A DNA stretch of 64,000 bases from Mycetohabitans endofungorum (GTDB lineage Bacteria; Pseudomonadota; Gammaproteobacteria; Burkholderiales; Burkholderiaceae), in contig NZ_PRDW01000005.1 in NCBI RefSeq assembly GCF_002927045.1, forward strand, positions 203,824-267,823. Reading direction: 5' to 3'. The translations under genes were made by a program, and so were the position numbers. Shown here in pieces: positions 48,948-58,512 of the stretch; positions within the stretch are counted from its first letter, which is position 1; each line of letters begins with the position of its first letter. The notes beneath the pieces are model-generated. The model ran no database searches, was not told where the DNA came from, and saw only the letters and a list, made by a program, of their open reading frames with translations.

Positions 48948-49781
48948 CTAGACCAACGATTGAGGATTGAAGAAGAACCAGCCGAGACAAGTCAAGCCGG
49001 CAATCACGCAATAAAGACCGAATGAAGCCAACCGCCCGCGGCCTTCGAAATAACGCATCAGAAATCGCACGCTCAGATACGCCGCGATGCCGGTCAGCAC
49101 GCCCCCTAGCGCCGCGTCGGCCAATTGCGCCGGCGCGTGAAACAGCTTAGGCACCTCGAGCAGGCCCGCCCCAAAAATAATCGGCGTACCGAGTAGGAAC
49201 GCAAACTCCGCCGACTTTTCTGCGGACATGCCGACGCCCACGCCGGCGATCATTGTCAAGCCGCTGCGCGAAAAACCCGGAATCAGCGCACCGATCTGCG
49301 CGATGCCGACCAGCGCGGCCTGCTTGAACGTTAGATCCTCGGGCGCACGCGCCGCGCGCGCGCGTTGCAACCGGTCGCCGATCCATAGCAGGATACCGTT
49401 GATCACCAGCGCCAATGCCACGATACGCAAGTCGTGAAAGACATGTTCGATCCGCTTTTCCAGCAGAACACCGACGATGCCTGCCGGAATTGTGCCAATC
49501 AGCAACGCCCAGGCCAAATGTCCGTCCTCGGTACGGCGGCCGCCCAGCGAGCCGAAGAAGCCTTGGATGATCGCGCCCCACCGTGTGCGGAAATACCACA
49601 GCAGCGCAAAGGCGGTGCCCAGATGCAGCGCGACTAGAAACGGCAACAGTTGCGGCGCATGCTTGTCGATGTGCATGTCGAACAGTGCCGGCACGAGCAA
49701 CGTATGCCCGAGGCTGCTGACCGGGAACAACTCGGTCACACCCTGCAAGACACTCAGGAAGATCAGAAACACAAGGCTCAC
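48948..49781 (-). CDS. uppP: undecaprenyl-diphosphatase (UppP/BacA)
   Basis: This 277-residue polytopic membrane enzyme dephosphorylates undecaprenyl diphosphate, recycling the lipid carrier for wall synthesis. The catalytic motifs are [13 protein letters not shown] near the N-terminus and PGFSRSGLT in the middle, with the arginine and serine expected for activity. About eight hydrophobic helices are visible. The first motif has SSLGH where E. coli has SSTGH. Confidence 0.93.
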   Translation of the reverse strand: MSLVFLIFLSVLQGVTELFPVSSLGHTLLVPALFDMHIDKHAPQLLPFLVALHLGTAFALLWYFRTRWGAIIQGFFGSLGGRRTEDGHLAWALLIGTIPAGIVGVLLEKRIEHVFHDLRIVALALVINGILLWIGDRLQRARAARAPEDLTFKQAALVGIAQIGALIPGFSRSGLTMIAGVGVGMSAEKSAEFAFLLGTPIIFGAGLLEVPKLFHAPAQLADAALGGVLTGIAAYLSVRFLMRYFEGRGRLASFGLYCVIAGLTCLGWFFFNPQSLV

Positions 49782-50321
49782 GAAAGAAAGTCCTCCAGGT
49801 AAATGACAGCATCAGCGCGGATCGCGCAATAAACGGGCGAGGTAACGCCCACCCGGAGACATCCTGTCAAGTTTTCCGGCTGGCAATGACGGGTGCCCGA
49901 TAGCCCGTTCGACGGCGCGCCAAGAACACCAACAGCCGCCACGCACGCATACGGCCACAGCGCCTCGCAATGGATTCGGGGTCGACGAAAGCGCCGCGGC
50001 CGATCCGCTTGGCACCCCCGGTCGTCGCGCGGGCTCCTTTTTGGCATGACAGCCGAGGCGTGTCTGTTCGGCAGATCGCACACCATGGCGGCCGCTAGTT
50101 ATCATCGCGGTTATACATGCATTGCGCGTTGATTCGGACTTGAATATGCCACGACAACGCTCGCTTTCGACGATTAACGGGCTCGACCTCCAGAGCCCAT
50201 GCCCGCCCTTTACGCAGCTCTTGCGCGCTATGCACGCGGCGCTCGCCAGGTTGCAGTTTCTGGTTGCCATCCTTGCCGCGGCACGGACCGCGGCAGTGAC
50301 AACACAAAGGCGGCAGACCGG
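49782..50321. other. intergenic region right of uppP
   Basis: No gene is supported. Open frames on both strands are short and without motifs, though a 152-codon minus-strand frame (49812-50270) spans part of it; its composition (many Arg, Cys, Ser) does not look like a protein. Confidence 0.35.
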
Positions 50322-50405
50322 TTATTTGGCCAGCTTATAGAAGAGGAACGTGCCGCCGGTAAACATGCCAAAAAGCGCACATCCCATCACCATTGCCAAG
50401 TCCAT
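50322..50405 (-). CDS. small single-span membrane protein of 27 residues
   Basis: A short frame reads MDLAMVMGCALFGMFTGGTF then LFYKLAK and a stop. AGGAG lies six bases before ATG 50405, an ideal ribosome binding site. The product is one hydrophobic helix ending in a positively charged tail (inside-facing by the positive-inside rule). No partner gene is adjacent and no family is recognised. The good ribosome binding site and helix make it plausible. Confidence 0.5.
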   Translation of the reverse strand: MDLAMVMGCALFGMFTGGTFLFYKLAK

Positions 50406-50625
50406 GATCGTCTCCTCTCCAATACGGTATTGTCTGAGTGATTATCGACAGCGATCTGCCGCCGGACAACCCGAGAGAACCCGCATAGCCGGCATCCAGC
50501 GGCGCACCGATGTCATGGAAAACCCGTCCACCGCCAGGCAGCGCGCCTGACTGCAAAGCGGCATTTGACAACCCCGGGCAGGCACCGCCGGCAGCAGGGC
50601 TGCCCACTTTTATGTTTCGATCAAC

Positions 50626-51534
50626 ATGCGTTTCCAGAACCAGGATGTCATCGAACTCGAACGCGAACGCGCCAGCTTGCTAATTGCACCACAATCAGGA
50701 GGTCGCCTGTTGCGCTGGCGCGTGGGCGACCACGACATCATTGGATGGCCGGACAACGCGAATTGGAACGAGCCCGCCCGGGTGCGCGGCGGCAATCCGC
50801 TGCTGTTCCCCTTTCTCGGCCGGCATCGCGTCGACGGCACGATCGGTCGATGGCGCGATAGCACCGGCGTTGTGCGGGCAGTGCCGATGCACGGATTCGC
50901 CCGCGATCTGCCGTTCGAGCCGACAATCGACGTGGCTAACGCCCGCATCGACATGACACTGACGGACAGCGACGTCACCCGCACCGGCTATCCATTCGGC
51001 TTCCGGTTCGATGCGATCTATCATCTCGTCGACGGCCACACCCTTGACGCGACCCTCACGACGACAAACACCGGCGACACGCCGCTGCCGTACTATGCGG
51101 GTCATCACTTCTATTTCTCGCTGCCTCACGCGCTGCGGGGCGAATCCCGGCTCACGTTGCCGCCGGCGAGGATGCTGTACCAACGCGATGATGGTGCGAT
51201 TGCCGAGGCGGCTGCCGCGGCACACGAGTATCGTCTCGACGACACGCGTATCGTCGACCGTTTCCATGCGCTGGACCCGCTGTCAAGTGGGGCGCGGGTC
51301 AAGCTGCACACACCGTCACTGGGCCGCACGATCACGCTAGCACTCGAGCACCCCGGCTCGATCCCCTGGTATGCCGTCACGACGTGGACCGAAAAACCTG
51401 ATTCCGATTTTTATTGCATCGAACCCTGGCTCGGTTTGCCAGATGCCATTCACAATGGACTTGGGTTGCGCTGGCTTGCACCCGGGGCGAGTGAGAGCGC
51501 GGTATTGCGAATCCACGTAGCGCTTGACGAATGA
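50626..51534 (+). CDS. aldose 1-epimerase family protein
   Basis: This 302-residue protein has the galactose mutarotase-like fold. Signatures include NPLLFPFLGR, the MHGFARDLPFE segment with the substrate-binding His, a YYAGHHFYFSL segment with the catalytic His, and the late FYCIEPW motif with the catalytic Glu. It belongs to the broader GalM/YeaD-type group, so the natural sugar could be glucose, galactose or a sugar phosphate. It stands seven bases before the open frame of the next gene. Confidence 0.88.
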   Translation: MRFQNQDVIELERERASLLIAPQSGGRLLRWRVGDHDIIGWPDNANWNEPARVRGGNPLLFPFLGRHRVDGTIGRWRDSTGVVRAVPMHGFARDLPFEPTIDVANARIDMTLTDSDVTRTGYPFGFRFDAIYHLVDGHTLDATLTTTNTGDTPLPYYAGHHFYFSLPHALRGESRLTLPPARMLYQRDDGAIAEAAAAAHEYRLDDTRIVDRFHALDPLSSGARVKLHTPSLGRTITLALEHPGSIPWYAVTTWTEKPDSDFYCIEPWLGLPDAIHNGLGLRWLAPGASESAVLRIHVALDE

Positions 51535-51645
51535 CGTAGAATGAATCGTTTTATGCCCCGCCCCCATGGCCCGGCCAACGCCCTGCGGGCGTCGCGAGTT
51601 TCGATGCAGAGAATAAAAAGTGGTTTTGCCGATGGTTGCAGCACG

Positions 51646-52344
51646 ATGTTCAAACGCGTGTGCGCCCTCGGTTCGGTGCAGTACGTGACGGTATGCTGCG
51701 GTATCGCATTGTTGCTGTCCGCGTGCGGTTCCGCCCCGGTCGGTTCTGGCTTCTATCGCGTCGCGCGGGGTGACACGCTTTCGCGGATCGCCCAACGTCA
51801 CGGCCAAAGCGTCGCTGCGATCGCGCGGTGGAATAATCTGCCTAATCCGAATGTGATCGTAGTCGGCCAGGTCCTGCGCGTCGCGCCGCCGACTCGTCCG
51901 GCACCATCACGCGGCGCGGCGGCCGCGCCGAACACCACTGCTGCGGCTAAGGTCAGGCCTTCGTTGGCACCCGCTACGACAATCAACTTGATCTGGCCCG
52001 CCCGAGGCAACGTGGTACGCCGTTTCAACGGCGTGGATTCCAAAGGCGTCGACATCGCGAATGCGCCCGGCACACCCGTGGTCGCCGCCGCGACCGGAAC
52101 CGTCGTCTATGCCGGCAATGGTCTGCGCGGTTACGGCAACTTGCTGATCGTCAAGCACAATGCCAATTTCCTGACCGCCTATGCACACAACCGCACACTG
52201 CTAGTCAAGGAAGGCCAGAACGTCGCGCAAGGACAGACCATCGCCGAAATGGGTGACAGCGACAGCAACCGGGTCGCACTACACTTCGAGCTGCGATACG
52301 ATGGCAAGTCGATCGACCCGGCCCGCTATTTGCCACCGCAATAG
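51646..52344 (+). CDS. nlpD: NlpD-like lipoprotein with LysM and degenerate M23 domain
   Basis: This is an envelope lipoprotein that would activate a cell-wall amidase at division sites. Taking ATG 51646 gives 232 residues with a signal peptide ending LLLSAC and lipidated Cys27. A LysM domain follows (YRVARGDTLSRIAQRHGQ), then a Ala/Pro linker and an M23 domain (VDIANAPGTPVVAAATGTVV ... YAHNRTLLVKEGQNVAQGQ). The first zinc His of active M23 enzymes is absent (SKGVDIA), as in NlpD, so it is likely a non-catalytic activator. Longer in-frame starts at 51541 or 51604 are possible. Confidence 0.85.
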   Translation: MFKRVCALGSVQYVTVCCGIALLLSACGSAPVGSGFYRVARGDTLSRIAQRHGQSVAAIARWNNLPNPNVIVVGQVLRVAPPTRPAPSRGAAAAPNTTAAAKVRPSLAPATTINLIWPARGNVVRRFNGVDSKGVDIANAPGTPVVAAATGTVVYAGNGLRGYGNLLIVKHNANFLTAYAHNRTLLVKEGQNVAQGQTIAEMGDSDSNRVALHFELRYDGKSIDPARYLPPQ

Positions 52345-52423
52345 CGGCAAACGCAGGCGCCGCGTCGCACGACGCTGACCGGCAGGCCGTGCTGCGTGCG
52401 GCGTCAAGCATCCACCGTTGGGC

Positions 52424-52519
52424 TCAGCGCAGGTGCCCGGTCTTCGGATCGACCCGCCTGGCAAAGGCGATCAGTACGCCGACTGCAACGGGCGCAACGA
52501 GACAAAATGCAAGCAGCAC
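52424..52519 (-). CDS. small single-span membrane protein of 31 residues
   Basis: A GTG at 52519 preceded by GGGGAG opens a frame reading MLLAFCLVAPVAVGVLIAFA then RRVDPKTGHLR. It predicts one transmembrane helix with a basic cytosolic tail. The open frame extends upstream without homology. No family is recognised. Support is the ribosome binding site and topology only. Confidence 0.4.
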   Translation of the reverse strand: MLLAFCLVAPVAVGVLIAFARRVDPKTGHLR

Positions 52520-52731
52520 GATCTCCCCTCCCCCGCTATCGATAGTCTGTTGACGTCGATCATACGCGCTCGGCCAAAACCGTGCAGACATCGAACGCCA
52601 CCTAACCAATATTGCTGATAGATTGTCCGTTACAAACAGCAGACACGGCGGTGTTGCCAGTTCAGGATGTTGCTGGCTCCTGAACATCGGCCATCATGCT
52701 TGCCACTGCGATCCCGTCTTAATCCCGCGAA

Positions 52732-53556
52732 TTAGCTCAGTTTAAATTCGCCCAGGAAGTGGCGCCCGTAGCGCTGGTTGATATCGGCGAAGCGAAACAG
52801 CGTGAGAAAATCCGCGACGTTGAAATCCGGATCCCATGCGGGTGCGCCGCAGATCCGCGCGCCCAGGCGTAAATAGCCTTTGATCAGCGGCGGCGGTGAT
52901 ACCGCAGAGCCAGTGGCGAGTTCGTCCATCGGTAGCGGGGTATGGGGGAAGGCCCGGTATTCCGGCGCGGTCATCGATGCCTTGCGCAGCGACATGAACA
53001 AGTTGGCCGCGTAATGCCCGCCGTCCACCATCGGGACGCTCGCACAGCCAAGCATCGTCTCATAGCCGTTTTGCAGCATGTATTCAGCCAGCCCCGCCCA
53101 TAGCGACATGATCACTGAACCGCTACGATAGTCCGAGTGCACGCACGAGCGCCCGACTTCGACCATCTTGGCGCGCAGATGCGTGAGGCGCGAAATGTCG
53201 AATTCACTTTCTGCATACAACTTGCCGATGCGTGCCGCCTGGTAGGGTGGCAGCACACGATAGGTTCCGACGACCTGCAGCGTGTCCAGGTCGCGCACCA
53301 GCAGATGGTCGCAGTACGCGTCGAATTCGTCGACGTCCTGGCCCTTGGGGCCTTTAAGTTGCGCCCCCATTTCTTCTGAGAAGATGCGATAACGCAGCCG
53401 TTGTGCTTCGCGAAGCTCTTCTTCCGTCCGCGCCCAGGCCACGCCGAGATGGTGTTGTCCAGCAACCGTTTCTTGCGGCCGAGGAAGACTCCTGCGTGAA
53501 TCGAGGGGAGTGGACGCAAGCGGCAGGGTAGGATTCGGCAACTCTCGCATTGGCAT
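52732..53556 (-). CDS. olsB: ornithine-acyl N-acyltransferase (OlsB-like, GNAT fold)
   Basis: This 274-residue protein resembles OlsB, which transfers a 3-hydroxyacyl chain from acyl carrier protein to ornithine in phosphorus-free membrane lipid synthesis. Conserved parts are LRYRIFSEEMGAQL, the acidic DEFDAYCDHLLVRD segment and the central VEVGRSCVHSDYRSGSVI motif. The last part (FLTLFRFADINQRYGRHFLG) is typical of the group. No olsA-like gene is adjacent. Start ATG 53556 or 53550 are both possible. Confidence 0.82.
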   Translation of the reverse strand: MPMRELPNPTLPLASTPLDSRRSLPRPQETVAGQHHLGVAWARTEEELREAQRLRYRIFSEEMGAQLKGPKGQDVDEFDAYCDHLLVRDLDTLQVVGTYRVLPPYQAARIGKLYAESEFDISRLTHLRAKMVEVGRSCVHSDYRSGSVIMSLWAGLAEYMLQNGYETMLGCASVPMVDGGHYAANLFMSLRKASMTAPEYRAFPHTPLPMDELATGSAVSPPPLIKGYLRLGARICGAPAWDPDFNVADFLTLFRFADINQRYGRHFLGEFKLS

Positions 53557-53658
53557 GTCCTGTCAAATTACAGAAAGGTTGCGTGCAATGTAAAAATCAG
53601 CAGTGAGTGTGGATGGCAAACATGATGATTCGGTGACAACATACGCAATCGACACGAA

Positions 53659-54137
53659 TCACACAAGATCCGGATTCACGGCGGCATGCAGCACGGCCTG
53701 CGCTTGTTCGTCACGGCGGCGGTTGGCCAATCACCGGTCCCCCCTTTTTGATGCGTCAGTTCGCTTCCTTACCGGATAGCAGCAGTGCGGCGACGCGGCC
53801 GAGCATGGGCTGATGGCCCACCACGACGACCGTTTCGGCAATGCCGTCCGGCCACAGCCCACCGCTGCCAATACGGCGGCGACATCTACATCGGGCGCGC
53901 GTTCGCGTAGTACGCGAAAACGGTCGGTCAATGACTGTGCCGTTTGCACCGTTCGATTGGCCGGGCTGCTGGGCACGGCAGCCTCGTCGGGCAGCCCGGG
54001 ACCCAGCCACTTAGCGATTTGCTCGGCTGCTTGTGTCCGCGGGCGGTCAATTGGCGCGCCAAGTCACTGGGCGCCCGGCCGGTTTCGCGTTCAGGAAGGT
54101 TTTCGGCATCGGCGTGACGCCAGAGAATTAGGTTCAT
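53659..54137 (-). pseudogene. sixA: broken sixA-type phosphohistidine phosphatase gene
   Basis: The reading begins MNLILWRHADAENLPERETG followed by RAPSDLARQLTARGHKQ, with the catalytic RH of the histidine phosphatase superfamily. It continues in a second frame as SSPANRTVQTAQSLTDRFRV, in a third as TVVVVGHQPMLGRVAALLLS, and ends AVLHAAVNPDLV at a TGA at 53659. At least three frameshifts break it. The total span fits the normal gene of about 155 codons. Confidence 0.85.
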
Positions 54138-54389
54138 TGTCGTTGCTATGGTCCGTGCACAGAATTGACTGTTGCACCGGATTCAGCCGCGAAGGCGGCT
54201 CCGCATGCAGTTCGACAGTGTGCACGGCGACGACGACGCGCGCATGTCCGGCGTACTGACGCACCCACTACGTGCGCGGGTACGGATACGGGTGCAGGTG
54301 CCGGTATGGGCGCAGTACACAGTATATCGACACGGTGCACTTAGAAAATTGACGTCGCATCAACCATTCGACTATAATCATCAATTCGG

Positions 54390-54466
54390 CGGAGCGTAGC
54401 GCAGCCTGGTAGCGCATCTGATTTGGGATCAGAGGGTCGTAGGTTCGAATCCTATCGCTCCGACCA
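54390..54466 (+). tRNA. tRNA-Pro (anticodon TGG)
   Basis: A cloverleaf of 77 bases includes encoded CCA. The acceptor CGGAGCG pairs with CGCTCCG, the D-arm is GCGCAGCCTGGTAGCGC, the anticodon stem-loop TCTGA-TTTGGGA-TCAGA gives TGG, and the T-arm is AGGTTCGAATCCT. Confidence 0.96.
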
Positions 54467-54537
54467 ATAGAATCAAGCACTGATAGAACAAAAATTTACA
54501 ATAAAAAGTGGCCGGCCGCGTATTGGTCACGGGCCGC

Positions 54538-56847
54538 TTACACGCTATCCCTGGCGGCATACGGCTTTACATCCCTACCCTGCAAGTCATTCCGACGCTC
54601 GACCAGCCAGGGCTCCGGTTCCGCAAAGCTTAGCCGCTTCAACTGAACTGGGGACGACTTGAACTGCGGCTGTTGACTGACAGGATCGCGGGCATAGGTA
54701 GTGTGCTGATTGGCTGCCTGATGGCCTTTGCCGAAATGGAAGGGGATAAACAACTCCCCGGGCCGCACCGTGTCCACGACCATCGCCGGCCCTTCCCATC
54801 GCCCGCGCATCGACGACACCTCCACCCAGTCTCCAAGGCAAATACCCAGCCGTTGCGCGTCGTCGGGATGGATTTCGACATAGGCATTTGGCACACGCCG
54901 ATGCAGCGCTTCCGAGCGTCCGGTCTTGGTTCGCGTGTGGAAATGGTAGACGACACGCCCGGTCGATAGGACGAAGGGGTAGGTTTCGCTTGGCGGATTG
55001 GGCGGCCGGCGCCATTGTGCTGGCCGCAGGAAGGCGCGGCCTTTGGGATCGATGGCCTCGTATTCCGCGCGCGTGTGCTTGTCGCCGGTTAGAAAATCGG
55101 CGCCGTAGCTTTCGCAGTCGTCGATCCCGGTCCAGAAATGCAGATCCTCGTATAGTCGCTCGCTGCCCTCCGGATGTTGTTCGTTGCAGGGCCAGCGTAC
55201 GCCGCCCTTTTTCAGCAGCAGCTCGTAGGTCATCCCTGAGTAGTCGCACGGCCGCCCCTTGGACACGCGTCGCCACTCGTCGAATGCTTCTGGTGGTTCC
55301 CGGTAGCCGATTAGCGGCTTACCGTCCCGATCCTTGAAGCCAAGACGGCGCGCGACCTCGACAAAAATCTCGAGGTCGGTGCGGGCCTGTCCCGGCGGTT
55401 CGACGGCCTTGCATAGCAGATTGACGGTGCGGTCAGCATTTGTCACGCAGCCGGTCTTTTCGCCCCACATGGCCACAGGTAAGTAAATGTCGGCCAAAGC
55501 AACCGTTTCGGCGTCGACAAAAGGGTCCTGCACGACCACGAACAACTGCTCCAGGATGCGTCGCGTACGGTTCTGGTCGGGCAAGCTGACGATCGGGTTG
55601 GTGCCGATCACCCACAAGAATTCGATTTCCCCACGCTCAGCGATTTCGAGCATCGTGATGATGTCTTTCGGTACCTCGGGGTGGAACGTAGCGGGGTCGA
55701 TGTTCCAGAGTTCGGCCAACTCCCGCATATGGGTGAGGTTGTGGGGATTGCGATAGCCGGGATAGGAGCCGTCCGCCCCAGCTTCCCGGTTCGACATGGC
55801 GGAGGGCTGCCCCGCCATTAACAAGGGACCCGCGCCGCGCTTGCCGATGGCGCCGCGCAGCAGGTGCACGCTATTGACCAGTGAAGAGGACGCGGTCGCC
55901 TCCACAGCCTGATAAAACCCCTGCAGCACGGTAGAAACCATGCGATCTGTACTGCCTATCCATTGTGCCGCCGTCTCGAGCGCGGCGGTCTCGATACCGC
56001 AGATGTCAGCCACGCGTTCCGGCGGATATTCGGCCACGACCGACTGCATCAGCTCGAAACCAACCGTGTGCTCGCGCACGAAATCGAGATCTACCGCGGC
56101 GTTCCGGATCAGCAGGTGAATCAGCCCATTCATCAGCGCCACGTTAGTGCCAATTCGGATTTGCAAATGCAGGTCTGCTCCCTGGCGCACGGTCGGATTC
56201 TTGCGCGGGTCCACCACAATAATACGGCCCTGGTTGCGTTGTTTTGCCGCTAGCATCCGCTCCCACAGCACCGTCTGCGCCTCGGCAACATTGTGGCCAT
56301 AGAGGCATAGGAGTTCTGCATCGTCGATGTCGACATAGGAAGCAACGGGACCATCGGCGCCAAAATTGGCCATCAGCCCGGTGGCCGCAGTCGCTGTGCA
56401 CAGCCGCGTGTTGCCATCGATGTTCGACGACCGCAGACCGCCTCGCCAAAGCTTGCCCAGGGTATAGAACTCCTCTAAAGTCAGTTGTCCGGAGTTGTAG
56501 CAGGCGAGATTCCCGTGGCCCTGTTTCCATGCGTCTTGGAACTTTTGCACAAAGAAGTCCAGCGCTTCGTCCCAATCAACCGGTTCCAGAGGCGCTCCTT
56601 TGGCGCGCCGGATCATCGGTTGCCGTCCGCGGCGAGGACTTTCGTTCGCCACCCAAGCATTCTCGCCCTTAGGGCCAAGATGCCCGAAATTCACCGGATG
56701 GTCTAACTTCCCGCGAACGCCCACGATGCGCTCGTCCTTGACAGCGATTTCCAGACCGCAGCCATTAGAACAAAGTATGCAGGCGGAATGGACCCATCGA
56801 TCGGGATTTCCCGAGCACTTGAGATTTTGATCCTGACGAGGTTCCAT
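54538..56847 (-). CDS. molybdopterin oxidoreductase (assimilatory nitrate reductase-like)
   Basis: This 769-residue enzyme has the DMSO-reductase-family layout. The N-terminal [4Fe-4S] motif is CILCSNGC, but the usual fourth Cys in a LCPKG motif is replaced (HLGPKG). The probable Mo ligand is the Cys in NTRLCTATA. Later parts (VVDPRKNPTVRQGADLHLQI, LWVIGTNPIVSLPD and the C-terminal pterin-binding region) are typical. ATG 56847 follows GGGAGG. No partner subunit, chaperone or cofactor gene is adjacent, so the electron donor and substrate are open; nitrate is a guess from similarity. Confidence 0.82.
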   Translation of the reverse strand: MEPRQDQNLKCSGNPDRWVHSACILCSNGCGLEIAVKDERIVGVRGKLDHPVNFGHLGPKGENAWVANESPRRGRQPMIRRAKGAPLEPVDWDEALDFFVQKFQDAWKQGHGNLACYNSGQLTLEEFYTLGKLWRGGLRSSNIDGNTRLCTATAATGLMANFGADGPVASYVDIDDAELLCLYGHNVAEAQTVLWERMLAAKQRNQGRIIVVDPRKNPTVRQGADLHLQIRIGTNVALMNGLIHLLIRNAAVDLDFVREHTVGFELMQSVVAEYPPERVADICGIETAALETAAQWIGSTDRMVSTVLQGFYQAVEATASSSLVNSVHLLRGAIGKRGAGPLLMAGQPSAMSNREAGADGSYPGYRNPHNLTHMRELAELWNIDPATFHPEVPKDIITMLEIAERGEIEFLWVIGTNPIVSLPDQNRTRRILEQLFVVVQDPFVDAETVALADIYLPVAMWGEKTGCVTNADRTVNLLCKAVEPPGQARTDLEIFVEVARRLGFKDRDGKPLIGYREPPEAFDEWRRVSKGRPCDYSGMTYELLLKKGGVRWPCNEQHPEGSERLYEDLHFWTGIDDCESYGADFLTGDKHTRAEYEAIDPKGRAFLRPAQWRRPPNPPSETYPFVLSTGRVVYHFHTRTKTGRSEALHRRVPNAYVEIHPDDAQRLGICLGDWVEVSSMRGRWEGPAMVVDTVRPGELFIPFHFGKGHQAANQHTTYARDPVSQQPQFKSSPVQLKRLSFAEPEPWLVERRNDLQGRDVKPYAARDSV

Positions 56848-57021
56848 GATCCCTCCCGAAGCAAGTTCTTTTAAAGGCGCAAACAACATTCCCACGCAGC
56901 GCGACAGCGCGGTCAGTACCAAAATCGTTGCTGCTGCCTCAATCCCGCCGGAGTGCTCTGCCCCCGGCAAACGGGGCTGGTCGGAGCCAATTAAAGTTCG
57001 TTTTCGAAAACGAAGACGAAC

Positions 57022-57170
57022 ATGAAAAAGCGCCTTACGAAAGAGCACATCGTCGGGTTTCTGAAGGCGGCCGAGGCCGATATGCCGATCAAAGCGCTGT
57101 GCAGGAAAACACGGGGTCAATGACGCGTCGCTCTACATGGGAGTGAAGTTCGGCAGCATGGAGGGACCGG
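57022..57170 (+). pseudogene. IS3-family OrfA remnant (IS407-like)
   Basis: ATG 57022 opens MKKRLTKEHIVGFLKAAEAD then MPIKALCRK, the usual OrfA start. A frameshift leads to a TGA at 57121; the next part CRKHGVNDASLYMGVKFGSM lies in another frame. OrfB is absent. Confidence 0.8.
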
Positions 57171-57209
57171 AAGCGCACCTGCTCATGCCACGGACACGAA
57201 AAAGCGGCG

Positions 57210-57371
57210 ATGGGCGAAAGACCGAAGGCGGAACTCGTGTTGAGCGAAGCGGAGCACGAGCAAGTCACGGCGCTGACGATGCACCGAAAGATGGCGTAGG
57301 CAGTGGCATTGCGAGCGCGGATCGTGCTGGCCCGCGTCGATGACATCGACAACAAGACGGGGACGTGTCAT
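57210..57371 (+). pseudogene. IS630-family transposase, N-terminal remnant
   Basis: From ATG 57210 the reading MGERPKAELVLSEAEHEQVT then ALTMHRKMA ends at an in-frame stop, and continues in phase as AVALRARIVLARVDD. This matches the N-terminus of IS630 transposases. The catalytic domain is missing. Confidence 0.7.
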
Positions 57372-57717
57372 CGAAGGCTCCTGCCCCCACTGGTCCGCCT
57401 TCATGGTGCACCCTGTGACTAATATAAGATCCGCAAGGGGAGTATGCCTGTCGTCTTAGCAAAGTTTCGAGATTTAGCCCACCCGTCTAAAAAGCAGGGC
57501 CGTCATTTCGCAAAGGAGGCATCGACTCGCCGGTGAGTGAGCGGGACACAGCATTCAAAGCGGGGCGCCGCATTCAAGCGCGTCATTGACATGCCGTCTT
57601 GCGCGCTCTGGTACTGCGCCAAGCAGACTTGCGGGAGACGCACAATACCTTTAAGTGTGCGCCTCATTAGGAACATATTGCACTATGACTGGCTGTGCAA
57701 ATATGTACACACTCTTT
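57372..57717. other. intergenic region, no gene seen
   Basis: Short frames only, none with a motif. It lies between IS debris and the copper-protein gene, which ends at its right border. Confidence 0.35.
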
Positions 57718-58176
57718 TTAATCAAGTTCCGGCGACGTACGTACTGGCATTCTTACTTTAAAAACTTTACCATCCGAAAGAAAGAAAATAACCCTAGCAT
57801 TGTCGCCCGGTGTAATTAAGTGAGTGGGCTTTTCAAACATCAAATGATATTTACCAGGAACGAGAGCAAATTCGCCTTTTGCTGGGACGGTAAATTTATC
57901 CAATTTAACCATTTTGCTAGATTCTGAATCGAATACCGTTTGATAGATTGTAATTTTCTGGTAATCTGGACTGATAATTTTGGTGACGTCAAGTGGCTGA
58001 TCGGAACTGTTTTTCAATGTGATATAACCAGCAGCAGGTAGTGCGTTGGGTAACCAGCGCACCCATACTGACCTTTCCACCGATGTGATGTCAGTCGATA
58101 CAGGGGTTTTGGCAATTGCTGAGATAGGGGAAAACCAAGTCAATACACCAGTTAACAGCAGAGCAAGCAGCCTCAT
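57718..58176 (-). CDS. PCu(A)C-like periplasmic copper chaperone, variant
   Basis: This 152-residue protein has a signal peptide (residues 1-22) and a single PCu(A)C (DUF461) domain, which delivers copper to cytochrome oxidase. The segments AAGYITLKNSSDQPL and VPGKYHLMF are typical. In usual members the copper site is H-x-M plus two Met: here the later Met (SSKMVKL) and the HLM are present, but the first His is replaced by Tyr in ITIYQT. The DNA is strongly AT-rich compared with core genes and flanked by IS debris, so it was probably acquired. Copper binding may be altered. Confidence 0.75.
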   Translation of the reverse strand: MRLLALLLTGVLTWFSPISAIAKTPVSTDITSVERSVWVRWLPNALPAAGYITLKNSSDQPLDVTKIISPDYQKITIYQTVFDSESSKMVKLDKFTVPAKGEFALVPGKYHLMFEKPTHLITPGDNARVIFFLSDGKVFKVRMPVRTSPELD

Positions 58177-58512
58177 GATTTTTCCTCTTTAGATGGATAA
58201 CTAAAAGTCCTGCCTTAAGTCGAAAATTCCATTTAGTGATTGAATTTGATCCTTAACCTATTTCGCGTACCTCCTTGGTGAGTTTAAACATGCAAGCGCC
58301 AAAACGCCTAAACATTGCATATTAGCGTATCCATAAAAACCAGGTTGTACAAATTAACAAGTCGATTGCGTGGCGTTTAACCAACACTTTTAGCTTGATT
58401 AAATTCCGGCGAGCCGCTATAAAAGGCGCCCGTGTTAGACTTTTTAGCTTACGGTTTTTCACTTGAAAGCGATCCGCGTGTTTCTTGCGATCATCCCGCC
58501 ACAGCTTGAGTT
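58177..58512. other. AT-rich gap upstream of the copper-protein gene
   Basis: No gene is supported. The left 100 bases are AT-rich and probably hold the promoter of the minus-strand copper-protein gene. Confidence 0.35.

Noticed and set aside
49812..50270. 152-codon minus-strand frame right of uppP
   Set aside because: Amino-acid composition is unlike a protein and there is no ribosome binding site or motif.
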